Position numbers and translations under genes: made by a program. Source: Rhynchopus euleeides (Eukaryota; Euglenozoa; Diplonemea; Diplonemida; Diplonemidae). Taken from it: a stretch of 64,000 nucleotides of DNA. The first letter of the stretch is position 1. Each line of letters starts with the position of its first letter. This document shows positions 9,690 to 18,914 of the stretch, in pieces. Location: positions 1,674,001 to 1,738,000 of the forward strand of contig OY723276.1 in the NCBI GenBank assembly GCA_963210315.1, written 5' to 3'. The notes below the pieces were generated by a model. The model did not search any database and was not told where the DNA came from. It was given only the letters and a program-made list of their open reading frames with translations.

Positions 9690-9905
9690 GGCCCTCGCTA
9701 CCAGTCACGGGTCGTCACGGCTCGTCAGTGAGTCAGGGGGCTTTTTTGGCTGGCCTGGGGAGAAGGGTGAATTTTCAGGTTTTTGGCTGACTACGAGTCA
9801 CTACGAGTCACTTGACTGGTAGCGAGGCCGGTCTGGAACTCCGGGTGGGGACTTGGCACAATATGAGAAAATTCCACCCAGAGGTCCAGACCGGCCTCGC
9901 TACCA
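9690..9905. repeat. CTCGCTACC inverted-repeat elements, copies b and c
   Basis: 9692-9831 is bounded by CCTCGCTACCAGTCAC and GTGACT-like sequence ending GGTAGCGAGG. The adjoining 9822-9905 is a long hairpin whose arms (GGTAGCGAGGCCGGTCTGGA and its complement) again end in the same motif. Several rounds of insertion of one family into itself would give this pattern. Confidence 0.55.
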
Positions 9906-9982
9906 GTCACGTGACTCGTAGTGACTCGTAGTGACTCACAGTGGTCCCCACCTCCTGTAGGGGCACTCCCCGATTCCCCCCA

Positions 9983-10740
9983 GCAAATTAGTGTACTTGG
10001 TTGATTCCCCCCGATTCCCCCCAGTACACTGTCGTACTTGGACGATTCCCCCCGATTCCCCCCAGTACATTGTCGTACTTGGACGATTCCCCCCGATTCC
10101 CCCCAGTACATTGTCATACTTGGACGATTCCCCCCGATTTCCCCCAGTACATTGTCGTACTTGGACGATTCCCCCCGATTCCCCCCAGTACATTGTCGTA
10201 CTTGGACGATTCCCCCCGATTCCCCCCAGTACATTGTCATACTTGGACGATTCCCCCCGATTTCCCCCAGTACATTGTCGTACTTGGACGATTCCCCCCG
10301 ATTCCCCCCAGTACAGTGTCGTACTTGGACGATTCCCCCCGATTTCCCCCAGTACATTGTCATACTTGGACGATTCCCCCCGATTCCCCCCAGTACATTG
10401 TCGTACTTGGACGATTCCCCCCGATTTCCCCCAGTACATTGTCGTACTTGGACGATTCCCCCCGATTCCCCCCAGTACATTGTCGTACTTGGACGATTCC
10501 CCCCGATTCCCCCCAGTACATTGTCGTACTTGGACGATTCCCCCCGATTACACGAATGTACTGGGGGGAATCGGGGGAAATCCGCCAAGCCTGACTATGT
10601 TCTGGGGGGAATCGGGGGGAATCCGCCAAGCATGACTATGCGCTGGGGGCAATCGGGGGAAATCCGCCAAGTATGACTATGTACTGGGGGGAATCGGGGG
10701 GAATCCGCCAAGTACACGAATGTGCTGGGGGGAATCGGAG
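9983..10740 (+). repeat. 41-bp minisatellite with an orientation switch
   Basis: About 13-14 tandem copies of a 41-bp unit (GATTCCCCCC twice, then AGTACATTGTCGTACTTGGAC) run to about 10550. From 10553 to 10740 the same unit continues as its reverse complement for about four to five diverged copies (CTGGGGGGAATCGGGGG(A/G)AATCC, CCAAG). A lone related unit lies near 11090-11130. Because 41 is not divisible by 3, all frames read through the array; these open frames are not genes. Confidence 0.9.
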
Positions 10741-12344
10741 ATTTAGTGAATAGTGTGGAGCAAGTATCTTCGCGCGACGCGAGAAGCACAACAAAGCAAT
10801 AGTTTGCCCAGAGGGCCGGAGAGGGGAGGGGGGCCAGCCTGACTAGTCAAGATCTGCGAGAGGGGCCGATCACCAACGCACACACAACCCGATTTCCTGA
10901 TGAAGGGTGGTGGTGGTCGCGCCCCCGTCCAACCGTGCAACGCACGTGGCGGAAACTGCACTATGCAGCAACAGTGATGAGAAACAACACAGCAAACAAC
11001 AGCAACCAAGCAGCAACAAAAACCTCGCGCGCGCTCCTCCCTATTCCAAGTCTCCCTGACCGTGGCGAAGCCACTCGACTAAAGGCGTTCGTGGGGGGAA
11101 TCCACCAAGTACACCAATGTCCCGGGGGGGATTGACAGGACATCCCCTGCCGGTCGGTTGTCCTGGTAAGCGTGGGCCATAGCAACCCGGAACCACAGTG
11201 CGTCGTGGGACGTTGGGGGTCCTCGCGCCGAGTCACTGTGAGTCACGAGTCGTCAGTTTTCAGCCAAACATGGCTGACTTCTCACTTTTTATCACTCGGC
11301 GAGGGCCCCCGTTGTGGGCCTCCCTGTTGAGGCGGCGCAGCTTCTCCCGTAGACGACGGATACCATCCTGCTTCGCGGCCTGCTGTACTCGCGTCGTAGC
11401 CGTCCCCCGTGCCTCCTTCCTGCTCCGTGCCTCCGTGAGCGCGGGGTGGGCCTACCACGCCGCTCAGCTCGCTTCTGACCAGGCGCACCATCGCCTCGGG
11501 GATCAGCCCCTCCGACGTTGTCCCTTAATACACTTCGCCTCCCCGTGCAGCGGGAACCGTCTCCTGCACCGATGTCCCACATTGGCCTTGGTGTCCGCAC
11601 CCCCGCCATCGCCTTCACCAGCTTCTCCATGAAGCTGACCGCGAGGGGGGTGAAGGTAGCGCGTCGATGACCTCCGGGCCGTCCTCCAGCGCCCCTCTAC
11701 GGGCGGATTTGGAGGGTGGCCCGGAGTCGGCGGTGTTGGACATCGGTGCGGGTGGATCGGCTCTGTACTCCGAGTCGCGGACCCACTCTAGACGAAGAGG
11801 GTGTCGCGGCCGTGTGGGGAACCAAAAACCTGGTGAAGGTTAGTGCCGAACGCCATGACAGCCTCGCCCGCCTGGAACACGTTGCGCCGTGACTGATTGC
11901 CTTGACCCACCCACCAAGGGGCCCCTGCACGTGCCTCCGGTACTGCGCCCCTGCTGGCCTCCTGTGTCCGACCGCCACGAGCTGCACTTGTGGTGTCGGC
12001 CAGCCGTACCACTGGCTCTTCGGACCACACACCTGCATGCGTGGGACCAGGGGGTTCCCTCCCCAGGGACGTCCGAGTCTCGTCGTTCGCAGTAGCACGT
12101 GGGATTTTCTCTGAAATTTGCACCAAATCGCCATGTTGTGAGTCAACCCTTCGATCTGAGCCACACCGAGATCGTCTTTTTCGAGAATCGGGGTCCAAAT
12201 ACGCTCCCCAGGCTAGGGACCCCCCAACTCCCCACACTCTTTTTTTGGGCGTTTTTCCGCTCATTTTTTCTCACTTTTTCTCACTCGGTAGCGAGGGCCC
12301 CCATAATATTTACGTTCCAAAATATTTACGTATACGGTATTTTG
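10741..12344. other. Gene-free stretch with nested repeat ends
   Basis: No supported gene. 11221-11315 is the inverted copy of 9256-9367. Minus-strand frames between 11290 and 12260 are GC-rich and rich in Arg, Gly and Pro, with no domain I can identify; they may be decayed element coding sequence. At 12286-12340 a CTCGGTAGCGAGGGCCCCC end abuts a partial K end (TTTACGTATACGG). Confidence 0.4.
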
Positions 12345-12500
12345 AAAAAGGATTGCCGGGTTTCTTTTGTTTTGTTTGTGCAACCTTCTGGTCACCTGCA
12401 CGTTGGGGCGTGGAGTGTAGGTGAACAAAACATTGCTCCCACTGCAACCTTTTTAGTTCTGAACGCCTTCCGTGAGCACGGTGCGTTTGACACAAAAATC
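12345..12500 (-). repeat. Dispersed repeat R1, full copy
   Basis: Reverse complement of 17371-17518 inside an RRP5-like intron. Matching blocks are AAAAAGG(A/G)TTGCCGGGTTT, GTTTTGTTTGTGCAACC, GTTCTGAACGCCTTCC and GTGCGTTTGACACAAAAATC. It lies between a partial K end and the 12531-12902 element. Confidence 0.8.
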
Positions 12501-12530
12501 TCGATTTTCGTCGCCGGCTTCGCCGAATAT

Positions 12531-12902
12531 AAGCCGTACCTGGGACCCCCCGTGTTTAGGCCCCCCCTTGGAGGCCATTTTCGGCCAGGGGGGGGCTTAA
12601 ACACGGGGGTGGGGGGCCTAAACACAGGGGGAGCTTAAACACGGGGGTGGCACGGCGGAGACCAATGTGACCTCTTCCGCTGCTGTCGTAGGGGGGTGAT
12701 TCCGGTCCGGATGGACTTTTGGCACCCCACTTTTCGACTCTGACAGCACCTGGAGGGCACCAGGTGGCCCAGGGGCCACCTGGTGCCCCTCCAGAACAGC
12801 CCACCCCCGTGTTTAGGCCCCCCTGTGTTTAAGCCCCCCCTGCCAGACCCCCGGGGGGGGGGGGGGGGGGGGCCTAAACACGGGGGGTCCCAGGTACGGC
12901 TT
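12531..12902. mobile_element. 372-bp TIR element (MITE-like)
   Basis: The ends are long inverted repeats: AAGCCGTACCTGGGACCC, then CCCGTGTTTAGGCCCCC at the left, and the exact complement at 12866-12902. The interior repeats the (C/G)CTAAACAC(G/A)GGGG motif several times in both orientations and contains a CACCTGGTGGCCC-type palindrome. There is no ORF of note, and no clear target duplication could be defined. Confidence 0.7.
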
Positions 12903-14197
12903 GCATTTGAACCCCCCCAGTAATGCTATTCATCGAAATATCGAACCTGTCGATATGCCGAAAAGTGGCCCCGCGTGCACACAGCCATGAGCTGTGACTG
13001 CTCCAGCAAGAATTAGGTCAGTGAAGAACGGAGGCTCAAAACCTGTGTGTGTGTGGTGCAACTCTGAAGAGAAGAGACGAATGGTATTCGTCGATCGCGA
13101 GAACACCCCCATGCCATGTGCCCGCGTTGTGAGCACAACTCAAACCACAGCATATCAGAGGGAATCTTCCTTCGAGTCACTTCGAGTTCGACAGTTATTC
13201 GACACAGTTCGGTGATTTTCTCCGATAAGTCGGAGGAGGAAACCAATGCCATAGCAGCTGGTTGTGAACCAGTGTCGACATCGTCGCGAAGACACTCCTA
13301 ATCGCAAACAAAAGGAACAGGGAAGCGCAGGTGGTTCTCTTCAACCTGATAACCAAACAAAGAATCCTTCTATCTCATTAGTGCGTTTCTTCTTTCCCTA
13401 CTTCGCATTCTGTAACGTCTCTCTGTGGACAGTCTGTGTATTGTATTTTGGTGTGTCGCCAACTTTTCCAGAACAAAATGTGTGCCCGAAGATGCTGAGG
13501 GAGACGCAGCTGCACGTCGGGTAGGTAGGGGTAGCTCCAAACACAGGGTCAACTGTGCGGTAGGCCCGGCTGGCCCAGATCATCTGTCATGTAACGTACT
13601 GTGAAGTCAGCGGACTTCAACATCGGGATGCGGCATGATGCTGCAGAGCTGGACAGTGCCGTCGACTCCTCCCCCACTCACGAAGATGTTGTTGCAGGAC
13701 TGGTGCAGTCAGGTTCCGACATGTTAAAGTGAACTCGCGAAAGGAGCGAAGGAAATCCCTGTTCACTGAATCTTTCGCGAGATCACGCCTTCATTCCACT
13801 TCACCGACTCACAGACCGAGAGTTCAACAAAATTCTCGCGAATCGACTAACACGCACACGCACATTACACACGCACACAGACAGTTAGTGCAAGTCTGCC
13901 CGCTGGAACCAGTCTCGAGCCCTGACCGCGTGAGCCCCGGTGGCGCTACAACCTCTGGTTTCAAACACAGGCCCCCTCCCTCGCTTGCCTCCAGCCGCAG
14001 TGAGCACGGAATCACACCTCACACAGCAACCACCTGACCCCCCCCCCCCGCCCCCACACCCCACCACAGGGCCGTACACAACAAGGGGAATCACCCCCCA
14101 CCCCCCCTCTCCTCCCTGCATCACCCCGGCCCACGCCCACCTGCTGTGCACCACCCACCCGCCCACCCACCCCCCCTGCCCTCCTCCCGCAAGGATA
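12903..14197. other. Intergenic region and 5' leader of the RRP5-like gene
   Basis: No supported gene between the MITE-like element and the RRP5-like start. The last 200 bases are pyrimidine- and CA-rich (CACACAC, poly-C, CCCACC), as in the leaders of other genes here. The frame of the downstream gene is open upstream to 13940, but that part is low-complexity Pro/Thr/His and is not conserved-looking. Confidence 0.5.
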
Positions 14198-17100
14198 ATG
14201 AGCCGGAGGGTTGCGAAGAAGGCGCGGGTGGAGGCAGCCAACGACAGCGACAGCGAGGAGGGGTGGAACCGCTCCAAGGCGCTCGCCGCGTGGGATGACA
14301 ACGAGGAGGCGGAGGGGGCGGAGCGGGATGAGGGGAGCAGCGAAGATGAGGCGGAGAATCAGAAGGAGCGGATCCTGAGCAAGGGGGCTGTGCTGAACTG
14401 GGCCCCGCTGAAGCGCGTCATGACGCGGAAGCTGAAAAACAGCCAAATCGTGGCCTACGCCGTCCTCACCGACCTCGGTGGAGGTGTGGAAGGCTTTCTC
14501 CCTCTCTCTGAGATGGCCGAAAGCGACAGTGCGCGTGACGTCCTCTCCCAGAAGCTCACGTCTATCAGAGACCCAGCTGCCCCACAGCCCGGCATGCCCG
14601 ACAGGAGGCCGAAAATACACCACGTCATGCCGAAGGGTCCCGGGCAGCAGAAGACGCAGGTGGTCCTGACGGCGCGCGGTGAGGCGATCTGCACAGCCAT
14701 GCAGGATGGGTGGGGGAAGCTGCCTTCGCACGTCTCGAAGCTGCTGTCGCACCTGTATGACAGGGACCGTGTGGCGGAGGCGACGAATATGGCACGTCTG
14801 CACATCGGGCTCCTCCTGGAGGGGTCTGTGGTGCACCGGTCCAAGGATGGGGTTGTCGCGGAGCTGACGAACCCGCTCGCCTTCAGGCAGCGCAGTCTCA
14901 TCGGGGTTGCGGTTGGGGCGAATGCGGAGATGCCTGCCGATATGGCGGCGCTCCCTGCAGGGGCGGTGCCTGGTTCGCCGTCGTCGGTGCCGGGGACGCC
15001 GCAGTCGGTGAGCTCGGCGTATGACGTGCGGAGGTTCCGGCCCACATCCCTGAAGTGCCGTGTGCTGGACTTCGACCTGGAGACCGGGTATGTCGATGTG
15101 GCGTGCAGCCCGTCTGTCACGCAGTGCGGTACGGCGCTCTCGTCTTCCGCTGCGCACAACACGGCCAAGACCCTGAAGAAGAAGGTTGGCAAGGAGATCC
15201 CGCTGCACGTCATCCTCAAGAAGAAGGATTATGCCGTGGTCATCTCGCGCCAGGTTGCCGGCGCCATCGGGTATATGCCCTTCCGCAACGAGGCGGAGGC
15301 GGCGAAGGTGAAGTCGGGGGATAAGGTTACCGGTATGGCACAAAACCCCCCGTTTCTCTCTCTTGGACGCAATAGCGTAGCGTTGCGAAGAGAACTTGTT
15401 TTGTGCGTCACATATATCACACACTGCGTATGCAGGAGGTGCCGGGGAGCTACCTCACGCAACAAACACATTACAAAACAAGTTCTCTCTCTCTCTCTCT
15501 CAAGTGCTTGATACGCCGTACCGCTGGCCCCCCTGAAGCCCCAGCCAACGCGCACATTGCGGTTCTAACATCCCCCACCCCACCCCACCCCACCCCATCC
15601 CCTTGCTTTTTCAACAGGCATCACGGAGTACGTTCACGTCAAGCCTCCGCCGAAGCAGGCGAAGCGGAAGGGCCCCAACACCCCGTCGGGGAAGCACTGG
15701 ACGCAGGTGGGTCGCCGCATGCAGGACGACGACGAGGAGGAGCCCTCGACACCCCGCACGCCCGGCACACCCGGCAGCACCGCCAGCAGCGCGCGCACCG
15801 CGCGCAGCGGGGGGCGTGTCGAGCTCCCCAACTTCGACGAGGCGCCCTCCGCGGCGTGGCTGTGCGCGGAGGACTTCGCCGTCTTCTCCTTCGTCCCCCC
15901 GCAGCCCAAGGTGGACCTGCCTGCCCCCGACGCGGTGCCCGCATCCGCCACCGCCACAGCCATCAGCATCCCGACAGCAGAGGTGGTCGCCTCTCTCTCT
16001 CTCGCAGACCTCGCTGCGGCGCCGCCTGCGGAGGCGGCGCAGGCCACGGCGCAGGTGAAGAAGGCTGCCCCCATCGAGGTGGGGTTTGACTTCCGCGAGC
16101 CGGAGGCAGCACCCCTGACGCAGGAGGAAAAGGAGCGCCGCAAGAAGGAGAAGAAGCGCGAGAAGCGGAAGCGCGAGGAGGAGAACGAGCTGCTGGTCGA
16201 CGAGGTGGAGCGGCGGAAGCTGACGGATGCGGAGCCGCAGACTCTCGATGACTTCGAGAGGCTCGTGATGGCGTCGCCCCACTCCAGCTTTGTGTGGTGC
16301 CAGTTCATGGCGTTTTACGTCTCGCAGAGGGAGTTTGAATCGGCCCGTCTGGTGGCGGAGCGTGCCCTGAAGAAGATCGACTACCGCGAGACGACGGAGC
16401 TGCACAACGTGTGGGTGGCGTACCTCAACTTGGAGAACCTGCACGGCACCCCCGAGTCACTGCAAGCAGTGTTCCAGCGGTTTGCCCAGCACTCCGACGA
16501 GCCTGAGAAGGCCTACATTGCCCTGATTCAGATCGGGAAGGCGACAGGGCACTCTGTGCTGGTGGAGCGGACCTACCAGACAATGCTGAAGAAGTTCGGG
16601 CACCGTTCGGTATGGACAGGCGAGGGTGTGGGGGGTGTGGGGCGGGAGCAGTCACTACAGCTCTCTTACACTGTAAGGTAGCCAAAATGCCCCGTCTTCT
16701 GATAAAAGGCGCGCATGGATGGGCCAATGAGATTGCCTTGGGTGGGTGGTGGGTTTTATCAGGGAGTTCGCTCGGTGGGGTCTGCATTGAATAAAAAGGT
16801 GAACGGGTGGGGTGGTGGTGGTGAGGTCCGGAAGCGGGGGGGGGGGGGGGGGTCTTTGGGTGGGTGGGGTGTGTTTTGTAACCCGTGCCTCGCACGCGCA
16901 TCACTTTGCCCCCGCCCGATCGAAACAGATCAAGCCGTGGATCGACTACGCGGAGTATCTGCTGTCGAAGGGCAGCCAGGATGAGCTGCAGAAGCTCCAG
17001 AAGCGTATCCTCAGCAACCAGTCTCTTGCGGAGCGTCAGCACATCGACTTCCTGATCAAGGTATGTTTGCAGGCAGGATGGTGCGGCAGGGACAGACGTG

Positions 17101-17821
17101 GGGCCCTTCGGCCTCCGAGAAGAGTTGTGCCCAGCAGCAAAGCGATGTTTGCCTCAACACCACACCCGCGCACAGCTCGGATGCATGCAGTACAGGCAGG
17201 GGAGTATCGACAAGGGGCGGACGCTGTTCGAGGGTCTGATCATTAAATACCCCAAGCGCACCGACATCTGGTCCGTGTACATCGACATGGAGCACGTGGT
17301 TCTTCCGCGCCTCGACGACCTCTCTCGGTATGTGCATTGCCGGCCTTGCCCAGAGAACCTGGCATGATATGATTTTTGTGTCAAACGCACGGTGCTCACG
17401 GAAGGCGTTCAGAACTAAAAAAAGGTTGCGGTGGGAGCAATGTTTTGTTCACCTACGATCCACGCCGGTGACCAGAAGGTTGCACAAACAAAACAAAATA
17501 AACCCGGCAACCCTTTTTCTTCTTGGAAACGTGGTGCAGCGTGACCGGCGTCGGACGAACGCCACATGTGGACCACTCTGAATCCCATAGGTTTTGCATC
17601 ACACCCCCCGCCCACACCCCCAACACACGCTGCCCGCCAGGATTCGCAACATCTTCGATCGCATCACGTCGATGTCGCTGTCGAGCAAGAAGATGCAGTT
17701 CTTCATGACGCGCTACCTCTCCTTCGAGAAGCAGCGCGGCACCCCTGAGCGTGTTGAGTACGTCAAGAAGCGCGCGATGGACTTCGTCAACGCCAAGCTG
17801 GGGGAGGCGGAGGAGACATAG
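14198..17821 (+). CDS. RRP5: RRP5/PDCD11-type rRNA-processing factor, C-terminal half only
   Basis: Rrp5 acts in nucleolar pre-rRNA cleavage for both ribosomal subunits. I read five exons: 14198-15332, 15618-16609, 16929-17060, 17176-17327 and 17641-17821, giving 863 residues. All junctions are GT-AG and in phase (donors GTATGG, GTATGG, GTATGT, GTATGT). The first part is acidic, then diverged S1-like sequence (about 50-390) and a Lys/Glu-rich linker (MQDDDEEE and KERRKKEKKREKRK). From about 545 comes the HAT/TPR-like superhelix that ends Rrp5, with FERLVMASPHSSFVWCQFMA, then LHNVWVAYLNLENLHGT, YPKRTDIWSVYIDM and RYLSFEKQRGT, all signature phrases of the family. Yeast and human proteins are about 1,700-1,900 residues with 12 or so S1 domains, so the N-terminal array is missing here. 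The ATG at 14198 was chosen because upstream codons are low-complexity. Confidence 0.9.
15389..15488. mobile_element. Small inverted-repeat element in RRP5-like intron 1
   Basis: Perfect 16-bp inverted repeats AGAGAACTTGTTTTGT (15389-15404) and their complement (15473-15488) enclose about 68 bp inside the 285-bp intron. The right arm merges into a CT-repeat. It is a MITE-like or introner-like insertion. Confidence 0.6.
17371..17518 (+). repeat. Dispersed repeat R1 inside RRP5-like intron 4
   Basis: It occupies about half of the 313-bp intron (17328-17640). Other copies are at 12345-12500 (opposite strand, intergenic) and 1-50. Since the intergenic copies are not spliced, the repeat is a mobile sequence that landed in the intron or, less likely, brought the intron. 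Confidence 0.75.
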
Positions 17822-18914
17822 ACATAGGCACTGCACTGCACTGCATTGCGGTGTCACATGTCTGCCGAGGGGTCGAGGCGAGAGTGCCTGGGGGTGGGGA
17901 AGGGGGGTTCGAGTGACACCAACCCAGCCCCGGGGGTAGGGCCCGCATGGATGGTGTGGCAGCGCTGCGGTGCCCGATGCAGCGCTGCCGCCCGTGCCGC
18001 TGCCAAGCCAGGTCCTGAGAACCTGTTTACGTTGTGTGTGCTGTGTGGATCAGTGTGTGTGGGGGTGGGGGTGGGGGTGAGGGTGGGGTGTGTCCGTTCT
18101 CCTTTTTGTGTGGACAATCCGGCAACTTTTTTTTTGCTTTCTTTTTTTCTTCATGTCCGATCTTTTTTCTTCTTTTGCATCTCTCCCATGCCCCACGGCA
18201 TGATGAATCATCAATCAAAGCGTTCAAAGCCCGCTCGCGTTTGTGGGATAGGGGGGGATGGGTCACGGGGGGGCTGCGGTTTGGCACAGCGGCACTGTGC
18301 TTCGACTCCGTTCAAATCGATCCGAAGGGGAAAACTTGCAGGGTGCATCTGCAGCTTGTCAGCATCAAAATAATTGCAAGTGTATCGAGGTTCGCAGGTT
18401 GTGCCTCCGTACCCTTTCTTCATTTCGGGTATTTATGAAGGGGGTGCTGCAAGGGGCAGTGGCCGAGGGGGGTCAGGCTGTGGTCGGCACAGCCCATCCC
18501 TCAAGGAGGGACGCGGCAGGATGGCAGGGGCAGTCATGTGCTGTTAGCAGTATATAATTATGTCACAGCACGTTGCAAAGCAAGTTGGCCAGTGAGGACT
18601 GAAATCACCCCCTCTCTCCCCACCCCGCGCCTGGCGTGGATCTGCCCCGGCAGCGGGGATCACAGGCCTGCAACGGCAGCCGGCAGCCCGCAGCCAAAAA
18701 GGGGGGGGGGGGGGTGCAACAAGATCGGCCATCGGTGTCAGTCGATGTAGGCAGATTGGTTGCGAGGCGCCCCCCCCCAGACCCCCCACCCACACACGAC
18801 TCTTTAAATCACCCACAAAACGCCAGGGAATCAAATCAGCCAGGTTTTGCTACACTTTTCCCTACATCAGCACAGGGCCGACCCGAGGCAGCAACGACCC
18901 TCTGACACAACACT
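17822..18914. other. Intergenic region between the RRP5-like and AATF-like genes
   Basis: No gene. It holds GT-rich and poly-G stretches (18045-18095, 18698-18713). The region before 18915 is pyrimidine-rich with CA motifs (CACCCACACACGAC). Confidence 0.5.

Noticed and set aside
9991-10676. Long open frames of 167-265 codons on both strands
   Set aside because: They are readings of a 41-bp tandem repeat; all frames are open because the unit lacks stop codons.
13940-14197. N-terminal extension of the RRP5-like protein
   Set aside because: The frame is open, but it encodes Pro/Thr/His low complexity from a CCCACC-rich leader; the ATG at 14198 gives a typical start.
14012-15424. Minus-strand ORF of 470 codons
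   Set aside because: Antisense of the RRP5-like exon 1; composition is a mirror of plus-strand codon bias.
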